64,000 nucleotides of DNA from Streptomyces sp. Je 1-79 (lineage in GTDB: Bacteria; Actinomycetota; Actinomycetes; Streptomycetales; Streptomycetaceae). A program made the position numbers and the translations under genes. Location: positions 1 to 64,000 of the forward strand of contig NZ_JAMGSL010000004.1 in the NCBI RefSeq assembly GCF_025195125.1, read 5' to 3'. How positions within the stretch are numbered: the stretch's first letter is position 1; each line of letters begins with the position of its first letter. Positions 51,722 through 61,238 of the stretch are shown piece after piece. A model generated the notes under the pieces. That model did no database searches, was not told the origin of the DNA, and was given only the letters and a program-made list of their open reading frames with translations.

Positions 51722-52817
51722 CGCACTTCCCCGCCGTGGCGTCGCCACGCTCGCCCGACCCCGCGTCTACGGATGGGCCGCCGCCGGTCTCGTCCTCGCC
51801 GCCTTCCCCTTCTACCTGGACCGCTTCTGGCTCCAGGCCGGGCTCTTCGCCATGGCCGCCGCGATCGGCGCCATCGGCATCAACCTGCTGACCGGCGCCA
51901 CCGGCCAGCTCTCCATGGGCCACGCCTTCTTCCTCGCCGTCGGCGCGTACGGCTACTGCGCCTTCGCCGGCGACGGGACGGACGGCCTCACCGGGCTCGG
52001 GCTCCCCGGCTGGCTCGCCGCCGTCCTCGCCGTGGTCCTCGCGGGCCTGGCCGGCGGGGTGTTCAGCCCCATCGCGGGCCGGCTGAGGGGCGCGTACCTC
52101 GGCATCGCCACCCTCGCGCTGATCTTCATCGGCCAGCACGTCCTGTTCAACGCGCACGACCTCACGGGAGGCTTCAACGGCCGGGCGGTGCCGCCGCTCA
52201 GCCTCTTCGGCCTCACCTTCGACGACACCGAACTCCTCGTCGCCCAGGTACCGTTCGGCTCCGCCGAGAAGCTCTGGTACCTCGGCCTCGCCCTCCTCCT
52301 GGCGGGCGCCCTCTTCGCCCGCGGGGTCCTCCGCGGCCGCCCCGGCCGCGCCATGAACGCCATCCGGGACCACCGGATCGCCGCCGGGGTCATGGGCATC
52401 CCCGTGGCCCGCTACCGCGCCGCCGTCTTCGTCCTGTCGTCCATGTACGCGGGGCTTGCCGGTGTCCTGCTCGCGCTGGTCTTCCAGCGGACCGTGCCGG
52501 AGTACTTCGGCATGCTGCTCTCCCTCGAATACCTGGCCATGATCGTCATCGGCGGTCTCGGCTCGGTCGCCGGTGCGGTGATCGGAGGCGTCTTCGTCTC
52601 CCTCCTGCCGCAGCTCCTCAACCGGTACAGCGACGCGCTGCCCCTGGTCTCCGCCCCCGGGACGGGCGGGATCGCACCGGGGGAGGCCGCTCGCTATCTC
52701 TACGGCGCCGCCGTCGTCGCGGCGGTGCTCTTCCTGCCCGGAGGCCTGGTCCGGCTGGCCGCCCGGAAACCCAAGCGAACCGCCCAACCCTCGCACTCCT
52801 CTGGGGAGGAACGATGA
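51714..52817 (+). CDS. Branched-chain amino acid/amide ABC transporter permease (LivM type)
   Basis: 367 residues, about ten membrane helices. GINLLTGATGQLSMGHAFFL is the LivM signature; the ATPase contact RAMNAIRDHRIAAGVMGI is near 220. The stop overlaps the ATG of the binding protein gene (ATGA). The C-terminal tail (KPKRTAQPSHSSGEER) is charged and cytoplasmic. Confidence 0.94.
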   Translation: MSDALPRRGVATLARPRVYGWAAAGLVLAAFPFYLDRFWLQAGLFAMAAAIGAIGINLLTGATGQLSMGHAFFLAVGAYGYCAFAGDGTDGLTGLGLPGWLAAVLAVVLAGLAGGVFSPIAGRLRGAYLGIATLALIFIGQHVLFNAHDLTGGFNGRAVPPLSLFGLTFDDTELLVAQVPFGSAEKLWYLGLALLLAGALFARGVLRGRPGRAMNAIRDHRIAAGVMGIPVARYRAAVFVLSSMYAGLAGVLLALVFQRTVPEYFGMLLSLEYLAMIVIGGLGSVAGAVIGGVFVSLLPQLLNRYSDALPLVSAPGTGGIAPGEAARYLYGAAVVAAVLFLPGGLVRLAARKPKRTAQPSHSSGEER

Positions 52818-54085
52818 TCCACCGACGACAGGCGACCAGAACCATGGCCGTCGCGCTCGCCACCCTCGTGGCGCTGACCGCCGCCGGCTGCAGCTCCAAG
52901 GCCAAGAGCGGCGACGAGAAGGGCACCGGCGCGGGCGGGGTGAAGTCCGGCAAGGGGGTCACCGACAAGACCATCGCGGTCGGCGCGCTCACCGACATGA
53001 CCGGGGTGTACGCCACGCTCGGCAAGAGCGTCACACAGGCGCAGCAGCTGTACGTGAAGCAGGTCAACGCGGCCGGCGGGATCTGCGGGCGGCAGCTGGA
53101 GCTGACGGTCCGCGACCACGGCTACGACCCGCAGAAGGCGCTCTCCGCCTACACCGAGCTGGAGCCGAAGGTCGCCGGCTACATGCAGTTCATCGGCTCC
53201 CCGTTCGTCGCCGCGGTCAAGCAGCGCGTCGACGGCCAGGACAAGGGGCTTGTGCTGCCGCAGGCCTGGTCGGCCTCGCTGCTCGGCTCCCCGTACATCC
53301 GCGTCCTCGGCTCCACGTACGACGTCGAGACGATCAACGCCGTCGACTTCCTCGTGAAGGAGAAGGGGCTGAAGTCGGGCGACAAGCTGGGGCACGTCTA
53401 CTTCGAGGGCGACTACGGCGAGAACGCGCTGGCGGGCTCGAAGTTCGCGGCCGAGAAGGCGGGGCTCACGGTCGTCGAGCAGAAGATAAAGCCCACGGAC
53501 AACGACATGTCCGCACAGGTGGCGGCGCTCAAGCAGGCGGGCGTCAAGGCCATCGTGATCAGCGCGGGCCCGCGCCAGGCCGCCTCCCTGGTCGGTGTCG
53601 CGGCGGCGACGAAGCTCCTGGTGCCGGTCATCGGCAACAACTCGGCCTTCGCCCCGCAGCTGCTCGGCACCCAGGCCGGTCCCGCCCTGGAGAAGATGTA
53701 CTGGTTCGCCTCCCCGAGCCTGCCGATCGGCGCGGACACCCCGGCGGCGAAGAAGCTCGTCGCCGACTACAAGGCCGCGTACCCGAACGACAGCCTCGAC
53801 AACGGCATCGTCGCCGGCTGGACGGCGGCGAGCGTCTTCGGCGAGGCGCTGAAGAAGGCCTGCGACGCCAAGGACCTCAGCCGCGACGGCATCGACAAGG
53901 CGCTGCTGACCCTGAACGCGTACGACGCCGGATTCGGCACGCACGACTTCAGCGATCCGAAGGCCCCGTCCTCGCGGGAGTCCGTCATCCTGCAGCCGGA
54001 CAAGTCGGTCCCGGGCGGGATGCGCACGGTCCGCGAGCCCTTCGTCTCCGACGCGGCCAAGGGCTTCACCCCGAAGGCGGGCTGA
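52814..54085 (+). CDS. Substrate-binding lipoprotein of the liv-type ABC transporter
   Basis: 423 residues from ATG 52814, which follows GGGAGGA; the longer reading through livM is an artefact. Lipoprotein signal RTMAVALATLVALTAAGC with acylated Cys about 27. Two-lobed periplasmic binding fold class I (TDMTGVYATLGKSVTQAQQL, GRQLELTVRDHGYDPQKAL, AIVISAGPRQAASLVGVAA). The ligand is an amino acid, amide or similar; it cannot be told. Followed by a very strong terminator, ending the operon. Confidence 0.93.
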   Translation: MIHRRQATRTMAVALATLVALTAAGCSSKAKSGDEKGTGAGGVKSGKGVTDKTIAVGALTDMTGVYATLGKSVTQAQQLYVKQVNAAGGICGRQLELTVRDHGYDPQKALSAYTELEPKVAGYMQFIGSPFVAAVKQRVDGQDKGLVLPQAWSASLLGSPYIRVLGSTYDVETINAVDFLVKEKGLKSGDKLGHVYFEGDYGENALAGSKFAAEKAGLTVVEQKIKPTDNDMSAQVAALKQAGVKAIVISAGPRQAASLVGVAAATKLLVPVIGNNSAFAPQLLGTQAGPALEKMYWFASPSLPIGADTPAAKKLVADYKAAYPNDSLDNGIVAGWTAASVFGEALKKACDAKDLSRDGIDKALLTLNAYDAGFGTHDFSDPKAPSSRESVILQPDKSVPGGMRTVREPFVSDAAKGFTPKAG

Positions 54086-54095
54086 GCCAGGCGTA

Positions 54096-54134
54096 CGGCA
54101 GCCCCGCCGCGCACCCCGCGCGGCGGGGCTGCCG
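54096..54134. terminator. Strong terminator after the liv operon
   Basis: Perfect 17-bp arms beginning CGGCAGCCCCGCCGCGC with a 5-nt loop, 10 bp after the binding protein stop. Confidence 0.85.
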
Positions 54135-54176
54135 TGTGTCACCCGCTGGAAACAGGGGCGTGTGAAGCTCGGGCCC

Positions 54177-54743
54177 ATGAACGATCACGTCACGGCGTCG
54201 CCCGACGCCCCCGCCACCGCGGCCGTCGTCGAGCGACTCGACCCCGTCCGGATCCGCGCCCACGCTCCCCGGGGCCTCGCCGCCCTGCTCGTCGACGCCG
54301 TGGACGGCGGAGCCTCCCTCGGCTTCCTGGCTCCCCTGGACCCCTCCGAGGCGGCCACCTGGTGGCACACGGTCGCCGAGGAGGCCGAACAGGGCGCCAG
54401 GGAGGTCTGGGCGGCCCACGGGCCCGCGGGCGAGGTCCTGGGGACGGTCACCCTCGTCCGCACCGGGAAGCCCAACGGCCGGCACCGGGGCGAGATCGCC
54501 CGGCTGATCGTCCACCGTGCCGCCCGGGGCCAGGGCCTCGGCGGCCGCCTCCTGGCCGCCGCGGAGACCCACGCGGCGCGCGAGGGCCTCACGCTCCTGG
54601 TCCTGGACACCGAGACCGACAGCCCCGCCGAGGGGCTCTACCGCAAGGCGGGCTGGACGCGGGCCGGGGTCATCCCGGACTTCGCCGCCGACCCCGCGGG
54701 GACCCTCCGCCCCACCACGCTGTACTACAAGCGGCTGACCTGA
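54177..54743 (+). CDS. GNAT-family N-acetyltransferase
   Basis: 188 residues from ATG 54177; GTG 54162 in frame is an alternative. The acetyl-CoA binding motif A is GEIARLIVHRAARGQGLGGRLL with R/Q-G-x-G at about 119-124, and the late strands are LLVLDTETDSPAEGLYRKAGW. Such enzymes acetylate amines of small molecules or proteins; substrate unknown. Lies between two strong stems, so a monocistronic unit. Confidence 0.92.
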   Translation: MNDHVTASPDAPATAAVVERLDPVRIRAHAPRGLAALLVDAVDGGASLGFLAPLDPSEAATWWHTVAEEAEQGAREVWAAHGPAGEVLGTVTLVRTGKPNGRHRGEIARLIVHRAARGQGLGGRLLAAAETHAAREGLTLLVLDTETDSPAEGLYRKAGWTRAGVIPDFAADPAGTLRPTTLYYKRLT

Positions 54744-54750
54744 GGCGGAC

Positions 54751-54795
54751 ACGACGAAGGGCCCGGGTGCTTCCCGCACCCGGGCCCTTCGTCGT
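54751..54795. terminator. Bidirectional terminator between GNAT and pssA
   Basis: Perfect 20-bp arms beginning ACGACGAAGGGCCCGGGTGC with a 5-nt loop; on the + strand the stem ends TTCGTCGT. It lies between convergent genes. Confidence 0.85.
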
Positions 54796-54806
54796 ACAGG
54801 TATCGC

Positions 54807-55688
54807 CTACGGCAGCTGAGCTGCCTCCGCCTGCCGCGCCTCCCGGCTCTCACGCCGGTTGCCGCGGAAGGTGTTCACCCGCCGGGCCGTCGCGAAGAGG
54901 GGGATCACGGCGCCCAGCACCACCTGGAGCGCGCAGCCGGTCTGGAGCAGGAGCTGCCCGCCCGGCGCGTCGAACGCCCAGGCCGCCAGCATACCCATCG
55001 CACCCACGATCCAGCTGAGCATCGCCACCGCGAGGATGCCCCGCGGCTTGGGGTACTCGACCCGGCTCACCATCAGCCAGGCGACACCGATGATCGCGAG
55101 CAGCGTCGGGATGAACGGCAGCTCCAGGAGCACGATCGAGACGACCGTCAGCGCGCCGAAGGGGCTCGGCATGCCCTGGAACATGCCGTCCTTCAGCGTC
55201 ACGCACGAGAATCTCGCCAGCCGCAGCACCACCGCGAGGAGCACCACGATCGCGGCCACCGCCGAGACCTTCTGCTGCGCGCCGGGCGTGACCATGCCGT
55301 ACACGAGTACGAAGTAGGCCGGGGCCAGACCGAAGCTGATCAGGTCCGACAGGTTGTCGAGCTCGGCGCCCATCGGGGAGGAGCGCAGCTTGCGCGCCAC
55401 GATGCCGTCGAACAGGTCGAAGATCGCCGCGGCCAGCATCAGGATCACGGCGGTGGCGGCGCTGTTGCGCGCCATGCCGGTCTCGGTGCTGCCCGTGAGG
55501 TGCGGGATGAGGATCCCGGTGGTGGTGAAGTACACCGCCATGAATCCACACGTCGCGTTACCGAGCGTGAGCGCGTCCGCTATGGACAGCCTCAACGACA
55601 GCGGCATCTCCTCGGCGTCCTCGGCATCCTCCGCGTCGCCGTCGGCGACCCAGTCGGCGGCCCGGGTGTCGGGATCAATCACGGTCAA
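54807..55688 (-). CDS. pssA: CDP-diacylglycerol-serine O-phosphatidyltransferase
   Basis: 293 residues from TTG 55688, or 291 from GTG 55682. Eight or so membrane helices. The CDP-alcohol phosphotransferase motif is DGIVARKL… then GAELDNLSD (DGxxARx8GxxxDxxxD). It makes phosphatidylserine from CDP-diacylglycerol and serine in the membrane. The start overlaps the end of psd by 14 nt, so the two consecutive enzymes of phosphatidylethanolamine synthesis are coupled. Confidence 0.95.
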   Translation of the reverse strand: MTVIDPDTRAADWVADGDAEDAEDAEEMPLSLRLSIADALTLGNATCGFMAVYFTTTGILIPHLTGSTETGMARNSAATAVILMLAAAIFDLFDGIVARKLRSSPMGAELDNLSDLISFGLAPAYFVLVYGMVTPGAQQKVSAVAAIVVLLAVVLRLARFSCVTLKDGMFQGMPSPFGALTVVSIVLLELPFIPTLLAIIGVAWLMVSRVEYPKPRGILAVAMLSWIVGAMGMLAAWAFDAPGGQLLLQTGCALQVVLGAVIPLFATARRVNTFRGNRRESREARQAEAAQLP

Positions 55689-56331
55689 TGCGAGTCACCC
55701 CCGCGGTCGTGGTCTGACCGACCTCGACGGCGACGTCCACACCCTCCGGAAGGTAGATGTCAACGCGTGACCCGAAGCGGATCAGACCGATGCGCTCGCC
55801 CTGCTCGACCTTCGTCCCCTGGGGGATGTACGGCACGATGCGCCGGGCCACTGCCCCGGCGATCTGCACCATCTCGATGTCACCGAGCTCGGTGTCGAAG
55901 TGCCAGACAACGCGCTCGTTGTTCTCGCTCTCCTTGTTGAACGCCGGGACGAACCCGCCGGGGATGTGCTCCACGGACGTCACCGTGCCGGCCAGCGGCG
56001 CGCGGTTGACGTGGACGTTCAGCGGGCTCATGAAGATGGCGACCCGGGTGCGTCCGTCCTTCCACGGCATGATGCTCTGCACCACACCGTCGGCGGGGGA
56101 GATGACCCGGCCCTGAGCGATCTCGCGCTCGGGGTCGCGGAAGAACCACAGCATGCCCGCCGCCAGAGCGGTGGTGGGCACGGCGATGGCCGCGGCGCGC
56201 CGAGACCTGCGCGCACGCACGAGGCTCAGCGCCGCGGTGGCGACGGTCGGCAGAAGCCACGGCGATGCTCCGCGTGCGATGCGTACGCCGGCGAGGCTGT
56301 CGCGAGGTGCAGAGGTTTGGCTGTGGGGCAT
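55675..56331 (-). CDS. psd: Phosphatidylserine decarboxylase proenzyme (short, archaeal-type)
   Basis: 218 residues from ATG 56331; longer readings upstream have no support. Hydrophobic N-terminus (about 22-40 and 45-64), FFRDPER, SPADGVV and the conserved AIFMSPLNVHVNRAP. The self-cleavage site is FGSR with pyruvoyl-forming Ser188. This matches the short Psd-A class without the long insert of E. coli Psd. It converts phosphatidylserine to phosphatidylethanolamine. Confidence 0.95.
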   Translation of the reverse strand: MPHSQTSAPRDSLAGVRIARGASPWLLPTVATAALSLVRARRSRRAAAIAVPTTALAAGMLWFFRDPEREIAQGRVISPADGVVQSIMPWKDGRTRVAIFMSPLNVHVNRAPLAGTVTSVEHIPGGFVPAFNKESENNERVVWHFDTELGDIEMVQIAGAVARRIVPYIPQGTKVEQGERIGLIRFGSRVDIYLPEGVDVAVEVGQTTTAGVTRIDRD

Positions 56332-56511
56332 GGATGACCTTCGTAGCGGATGATGCCGCACTGGCAACGGGGGACGGCGGCTTTCCTTCGATGCTATCGG
56401 TTGGGAGCCGCAACTGGGTAAGCCAGAAGCCGAGTCGGTCGGCCGGAAACGCTCAGAGAACGTTGACAGGGTGTGATCTTCTTCGCGGCCGAACCGACTC
56501 AAAAGCGACAA

Positions 56512-57717
56512 TCAACCCTGGAACCGGTACTCCTCGAGCAACCGGCGGCCAATGATCATTTTCTGGATCTCGGCGGTACCTTCACCGATGAGCAGCATCG
56601 GAGCCTCGCGGTAGAGGCGCTCGATCTCGTACTCCTTCGAGAACCCGTATCCACCGTGGATACGGAAGGCGTCCTCGACGACTTCCTTGCAGTATTCGGA
56701 GGCGAGGTACTTCGCCATCCCTGCTTCGAGGTCGTTTCGTTCCCCGGAGTCCTTTTTGCGCGCTGCATTCACCATCATGGCATGGGCGGCCTCGACCTTG
56801 GTAGCCATCTCGGCGAGCTTGAACTGAATCGCCTGGTGCTGGGCGATCGGCTTGCCGAAAGTGTGACGCTGCTGGGCATACGAGACACCCAGTTCGAAAG
56901 CACGCTGAGCGACACCGCAGCCACGGGCCGCGACGTTCACGCGGCCGACCTCCACGCCGTCCATCATTTGGTAAAACCCTCGGCCGGTGGTCCCGCCGAG
57001 GACCCGATTGGCCGGAATGCGCAGTCCGTCCATGATGAGTTCGGTCGTGTCGACGCCCTTGTAACCCATCTTGTCGATCTTCCCGGGGATGGTGAGGCCG
57101 GGGCGGACCTCTCCGAAGCCGGGCTCCTTCTCGACGAGGAAGGTCGTCATCGACTTGTGGGGCGCCGTACCCTCGGGGTGTCCTTCGTCACTTCGGACGA
57201 GAACGGCGACCAGCGTTGACGTTCCGCCGTTCGTCAGCCACATCTTCTGGCCGTTCAGGACGTACTCGTCGCCGTCCTTGACCGCCTTGGACGTGATCGC
57301 CGACACATCCGAGCCGAGGGCCGGCTCCGACATCGAGAACGCGCCACGCGTCTCGCCGGCCGCCATCCGCGGAAGGAAGTAGTCCTTCTGCTCCTGGGTG
57401 CCGTGCTGCTTGAGCATGTACGCCACGATGAAGTGCGTGTTGATGATGCCGGAGACCGACATCCAGCCGCGGGCGATCTCCTCGACGCACAGCGCGTAGG
57501 TGAGCAGCGACTCACCCAGACCCCCGTACTCCTCGGGGATCATCAGACCGAAGAGGCCGAGCTCCTTGAGCCCGTCGACGATCTGCTGCGGGTACTCGTC
57601 GCGGTGCTCCAGCTCGGTCGCGACCGGGATGATCTCCTTGTCGACGAACTCCCGGACGGTCTTGAGGATCTCCTGCTGGACGTCCGTGAGCCCGGCGGTC
57701 TGGGCGAGTCGGGCCAT
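56512..57717 (-). CDS. Acyl-CoA dehydrogenase, probable methylsuccinyl-CoA dehydrogenase of the ethylmalonyl-CoA pathway
   Basis: 401 residues from ATG 57717, which overlaps the end region of the MaoC gene. FAD-binding motifs FSMSEPALGSDVS and WLTNGG, R..FGKPIAQHQAIQFKLAEM, and the catalytic Glu379 in GEGTAEIQ. In this operon it most likely oxidises (2S)-methylsuccinyl-CoA to mesaconyl-CoA. At 401 residues it is shorter than the ~550-residue Mcd described in Rhodobacter; the role is inferred from position. Last gene of the operon; a 180-bp gap leads to psd. Confidence 0.9.
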   Translation of the reverse strand: MARLAQTAGLTDVQQEILKTVREFVDKEIIPVATELEHRDEYPQQIVDGLKELGLFGLMIPEEYGGLGESLLTYALCVEEIARGWMSVSGIINTHFIVAYMLKQHGTQEQKDYFLPRMAAGETRGAFSMSEPALGSDVSAITSKAVKDGDEYVLNGQKMWLTNGGTSTLVAVLVRSDEGHPEGTAPHKSMTTFLVEKEPGFGEVRPGLTIPGKIDKMGYKGVDTTELIMDGLRIPANRVLGGTTGRGFYQMMDGVEVGRVNVAARGCGVAQRAFELGVSYAQQRHTFGKPIAQHQAIQFKLAEMATKVEAAHAMMVNAARKKDSGERNDLEAGMAKYLASEYCKEVVEDAFRIHGGYGFSKEYEIERLYREAPMLLIGEGTAEIQKMIIGRRLLEEYRFQG

Positions 57718-57719
57718 GG

Positions 57720-58244
57720 CTACTTCTCCGTCTTCTTGGAGGGCTCGATCAGCTCGGGGCGGCCGGGCTGCTCGCCGCCGCGCTCCTTGATGTACGTCTC
57801 GGTGGGGACCATCACCTTGCGGCGGAAGACGCACACGAGGGTGCCGTCCTGCTTGTAGCCCTTGGTCTCGACGTAGACGATGCCGCGGTCGTTCTTCGAC
57901 TTCGACGGCGTCTTGTCGAGGACCGTGGTCTCGCCGTAGATGGTGTCGCCGTGGAAGGTCGGCGCCACGTGACGCAGCGACTCGATCTCCAGGTTGGCGA
58001 TCGCCTTGCCCGAGACGTCCGGGACGGACATGCCGAGCAGCAGCGAGTAGATGTAGTTGCCGACAACGACGTTCTTGCCGAAGTCCGTCGTGTTCTCGGC
58101 GTAGTTCACATCCATGTGCAGCGGATGGTGGTTCATCGTCAGCAGGCAGAAGAGGTGGTCGTCGTACTCGGTGACCGTCTTTCCGGGCCAGTGCTTGTAC
58201 ACCGCGCCGACTTCGAACTCTTCGTAGGTACGGCCGAACTGCAT
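57720..58244 (-). CDS. MaoC-family (R)-specific hydratase, probable mesaconyl-CoA hydratase
   Basis: 174 residues from ATG 58244. Hot-dog fold; the hydratase motif is TMNHHPLHMDVNYAENT, with the Asp/His dyad, followed by VVVGNYIYSLLLGMSV. Placed between the CoA-ester lyase (5 bp) and the acyl-CoA dehydrogenase, it most likely makes beta-methylmalyl-CoA from mesaconyl-CoA. Its length matches single-hot-dog hydratases. Confidence 0.91.
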   Translation of the reverse strand: MQFGRTYEEFEVGAVYKHWPGKTVTEYDDHLFCLLTMNHHPLHMDVNYAENTTDFGKNVVVGNYIYSLLLGMSVPDVSGKAIANLEIESLRHVAPTFHGDTIYGETTVLDKTPSKSKNDRGIVYVETKGYKQDGTLVCVFRRKVMVPTETYIKERGGEQPGRPELIEPSKKTEK

Positions 58245-58249
58245 GGGAC

Positions 58250-59215
58250 TCAGGCCTCCGGGATCTCGAACTTGGTGGTGCGCTCCATGCCGGCGGCGCG
58301 GCCCTTGCCCGAGATGACCAGGGCCATCTTGCGGGAGGCCTCGTCGATCATCTCGTCGCCGAGCATGGCCGAGCCCTTCTTGCCGCCGGCCTCGGAGGTG
58401 TAGTAGTCGTACGCGTCCAGGATCAGCTCGGCGTGGTCGAAGTCCTCCTGCGAGGGCGAGAAGATCTCGTTCGCGGCGGCGACCTGGTCCGGGTGGAGCA
58501 CCCACTTGCCGTCGAAGCCCAGGGCGGCGGCGCGGCGGGCGACCGCCTGGTAGCCCTCGGGGTTGCGGATCTGCAGGTAGGGGCCGTCGATCGCCTGGAG
58601 GTTGTTGGCGCGGGCGGCCATCAGGATCTTCATCAGGATGTAGTGGTAGGCGTCGGCGTCGTAGCCGGGCGGCTGCTCGCCGACGACCAGGGACTTCATG
58701 TTGATGGAGGCCATGAAGTCGGCCGGGCCGAAGATGATCGTCTCGACGCGCTGCGAGGCCGTCGCGATCGCGTTGACGTTGTTGAGGCCCTGGGCGTTCT
58801 CGATCTGCGCCTCGATGCCGATCTTGCCGACCTCGAAGCCCATGGTCTTCTCGATCTGCGTCAGCAGGAGGTCGAGCGCCACGATCTGCTGGGCGTCCTG
58901 GACCTTCGGCAGCATGATGCAGTCGAGGTTCTGGCCGGCGCCCTCGACGACGGTGACGACGTCACGGTAGGTCCAGTGGGTCGTCCAGTCGTTGACCCGC
59001 ACCACCCGCGTCTTGCCGGTCCAGTCGCCCTCGTTGAGGAACTTGACGATGGTGTGCCGTGCCTCGGGCTTGGCGAGCGGCGCACAGGCGTCCTCCAGGT
59101 CGAGGAAGACCTGGTCGGCGGCGAGGCCCTGGGCCTTCTCCAGGAAGCGCGGGTTGGATCCGGGGACCGCCAGACAGGAGCGACGCGGGCGGAGTCGGTT
59201 CACGGGGCTGGTCAT
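58250..59215 (-). CDS. mcl: CoA-ester lyase (L-malyl-CoA / beta-methylmalyl-CoA lyase)
   Basis: 321 residues, citrate lyase beta/HpcH family. RSCLAVPGSNPRFLEKA and VFLDLEDACAP carry the CoA- and metal-binding Arg and Glu/Asp residues; later EAQIENAQGLNNV and FGPADFMAS are typical. It should cleave beta-methylmalyl-CoA to glyoxylate and propionyl-CoA, closing the ethylmalonyl-CoA pathway. ATG 59215 overlaps the stop of the mutase by 4 nt (ATGA). Confidence 0.94.
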   Translation of the reverse strand: MTSPVNRLRPRRSCLAVPGSNPRFLEKAQGLAADQVFLDLEDACAPLAKPEARHTIVKFLNEGDWTGKTRVVRVNDWTTHWTYRDVVTVVEGAGQNLDCIMLPKVQDAQQIVALDLLLTQIEKTMGFEVGKIGIEAQIENAQGLNNVNAIATASQRVETIIFGPADFMASINMKSLVVGEQPPGYDADAYHYILMKILMAARANNLQAIDGPYLQIRNPEGYQAVARRAAALGFDGKWVLHPDQVAAANEIFSPSQEDFDHAELILDAYDYYTSEAGGKKGSAMLGDEMIDEASRKMALVISGKGRAAGMERTTKFEIPEA

Positions 59216-61224
59216 GCGGGGACCTCCAGGGGGTCGAGCTTGTTCGCTTTCCGGATCTCGTCGACGATACGGCCGATGATCTCCGTGATACCGAAGTCCT
59301 TCGGTGTGAAGACGGCGGCCACACCCGCCCGCTTCAGTTCTGCGGCGTCGGCGTTCGGGATGATCCCGCCGACGATGACCGGCACGTCGTTGGCCCCCGC
59401 CTCGCGGAGGCGGTCGAGGACGTCCGGGACCAGCTCGGCGTGCGAGCCGGAGAGGATCGACAGACCCACGCAGTGCACGTCCTCGGCGAGGGCCGCGTTG
59501 ACGATCTGCTCGGGCGTCAGCCGGATCCCCTGGTAGACCACCTCGAAACCGGCGTCACGCGCGCGTACGGCGATCTGCTCGGCCCCGTTGGAGTGGCCGT
59601 CCAGGCCCGGCTTGCCGACCAGGAGGCGCAGCCGCCCGGAGCCCAGCTCCTCGGCCGTCCGCGCCACCTTGTCGCGTACGAGAGCCAGCGGGGTGCCCGC
59701 CTCGGCCGTCACCGCCACGGGCGCGGAGGAGACGCCGGTGGGGGCGCGGAACTCGCCGAAGACGTCCCGCAGGGCCCAGGACCACTCGCCGGTCGTGACG
59801 CCCGCACGCGCGCACTCCAGGGTGGCGGCGAAGAGGTTGCCGTCGCCGGCGGCCGTCGCCTTGAGAGCCGCCAGCGACTCCTGGGCCCGGCTCTCGTCAC
59901 GGTTGTCGCGCCACTCGTGGAGCTTCGCGACGACCTTGGCCTCGTTGGCCGGGTCGACCGTCATGATCGCCGTGTCGAGGTCGGCGGTGAGGGGGTTCTC
60001 CTCGGTCGACTGGAAGATGTTGACGCCGATGATCTTCTCGTCGCCGGCCTCGATCCGGGCGCGCCGCTCGGCGTGCGAGGAGACGAGCTGCGACTTGAGG
60101 TAGCCCGACTCGACGGCGGCCATCGCGCCGCCCATCTGCTGGATCCGGTCGATCTCGGTCAGGCACTCCTCGACGAGCGAGTCGACCTTGGCCTCGATCA
60201 CGTGCGAGCCGGCGAAGATGTCCTCGTACTCCAGCAGGTCGGACTCGTGGGCGAGCACCTGCTGGATACGGAGCGACCACTGCTGGTCCCAGGGACGGGG
60301 CAGTCCGAGTGCCTCGTTCCAGGCCGGCAGCTGGACGGCGCGCGCGCGTGCGTCCTTGGAGAGCGTGACGGCCAGCATCTCGAGCACGATCCGCTGGACG
60401 TTGTTCTCCGGCTGCGCCTCGGTCAGACCGAGCGAGTTGACCTGCACGCCGTAGCGGAACCGGCGCTGCTTCTCGTTCTCGATGCCGTACCGCTCGCGCG
60501 TGACCTTGTCCCAGATGCGGCCGAAGGCGCGCATCTTGCACATCTCCTCGATGAAGCGGACGCCCGCGTTCACGAAGAACGAGATGCGGGCGACGACCTC
60601 GCCGAAGCGGTCCGCGGGGACCTGGCCGGAGTCCCGTACCGCGTCGAGCACCGCGATCGCGGTGGACATCGCGTACGAGATCTCCTGGACCGGAGTGGCT
60701 CCCGCCTCCTGCAGGTGGTAGCTGCAGATGTTGATCGGGTTCCACTTCGGGATGTTGTTCACCGTGTAGGTGATCATGTCCGTCGTGAGGCGCAGCGACG
60801 GGCCGGGCGGGAAGACGTGCGTCCCGCGCGACAGGTACTCCTTCACGATGTCGTTCTGGGTGGTGCCCTGGAGCCGGGTGACGTCCGCACCCTGCTCCTC
60901 GGCGACCACCTGGTAGAGCGCCAGCAGCCACATCGCCGTGGCGTTGATGGTCATCGAGGTGTTCATCTGCTCCAGGGGGATGTCCTGGAACAGCCGGCGC
61001 ATGTCACCGAGGTGCGACACCGGGACCCCGACCCGGCCGACCTCGCCGCGGGCGAGGATGTGGTCGGGGTCGTAGCCGGTCTGCGTGGGCAGGTCGAAGG
61101 CGACCGAGAGGCCGGTCTGACCCTTGGCGAGGTTGCGCCGGTACAGCTCGTTGGACGCCTCGGCGGTCGAGTGACCGGCGTAGGTCCGCATGAGCCACGG
61201 CCGGTCCTTCTGGCGCTCTGTCAT
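59212..61224 (-). CDS. ecm: Ethylmalonyl-CoA mutase (MeaA)
   Basis: 670 residues with the catalytic TIM barrel and C-terminal B12 domain fused. Barrel signature RTYAGHSTAEASNELYRRNL…, FDLPTQTGYDPDH and NTSMTINATA; B12 ligand loop D542-H544-G547 (DGHSNG). These features and the operon define Ecm/MeaA, which converts (2R)-ethylmalonyl-CoA to (2S)-methylsuccinyl-CoA. Length is normal. Contrast with the split mutase at the left edge of the window. Confidence 0.95.
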   Translation of the reverse strand: MTERQKDRPWLMRTYAGHSTAEASNELYRRNLAKGQTGLSVAFDLPTQTGYDPDHILARGEVGRVGVPVSHLGDMRRLFQDIPLEQMNTSMTINATAMWLLALYQVVAEEQGADVTRLQGTTQNDIVKEYLSRGTHVFPPGPSLRLTTDMITYTVNNIPKWNPINICSYHLQEAGATPVQEISYAMSTAIAVLDAVRDSGQVPADRFGEVVARISFFVNAGVRFIEEMCKMRAFGRIWDKVTRERYGIENEKQRRFRYGVQVNSLGLTEAQPENNVQRIVLEMLAVTLSKDARARAVQLPAWNEALGLPRPWDQQWSLRIQQVLAHESDLLEYEDIFAGSHVIEAKVDSLVEECLTEIDRIQQMGGAMAAVESGYLKSQLVSSHAERRARIEAGDEKIIGVNIFQSTEENPLTADLDTAIMTVDPANEAKVVAKLHEWRDNRDESRAQESLAALKATAAGDGNLFAATLECARAGVTTGEWSWALRDVFGEFRAPTGVSSAPVAVTAEAGTPLALVRDKVARTAEELGSGRLRLLVGKPGLDGHSNGAEQIAVRARDAGFEVVYQGIRLTPEQIVNAALAEDVHCVGLSILSGSHAELVPDVLDRLREAGANDVPVIVGGIIPNADAAELKRAGVAAVFTPKDFGITEIIGRIVDEIRKANKLDPLEVPA

Positions 61225-61238
61225 GTACGGTCCCGGTT

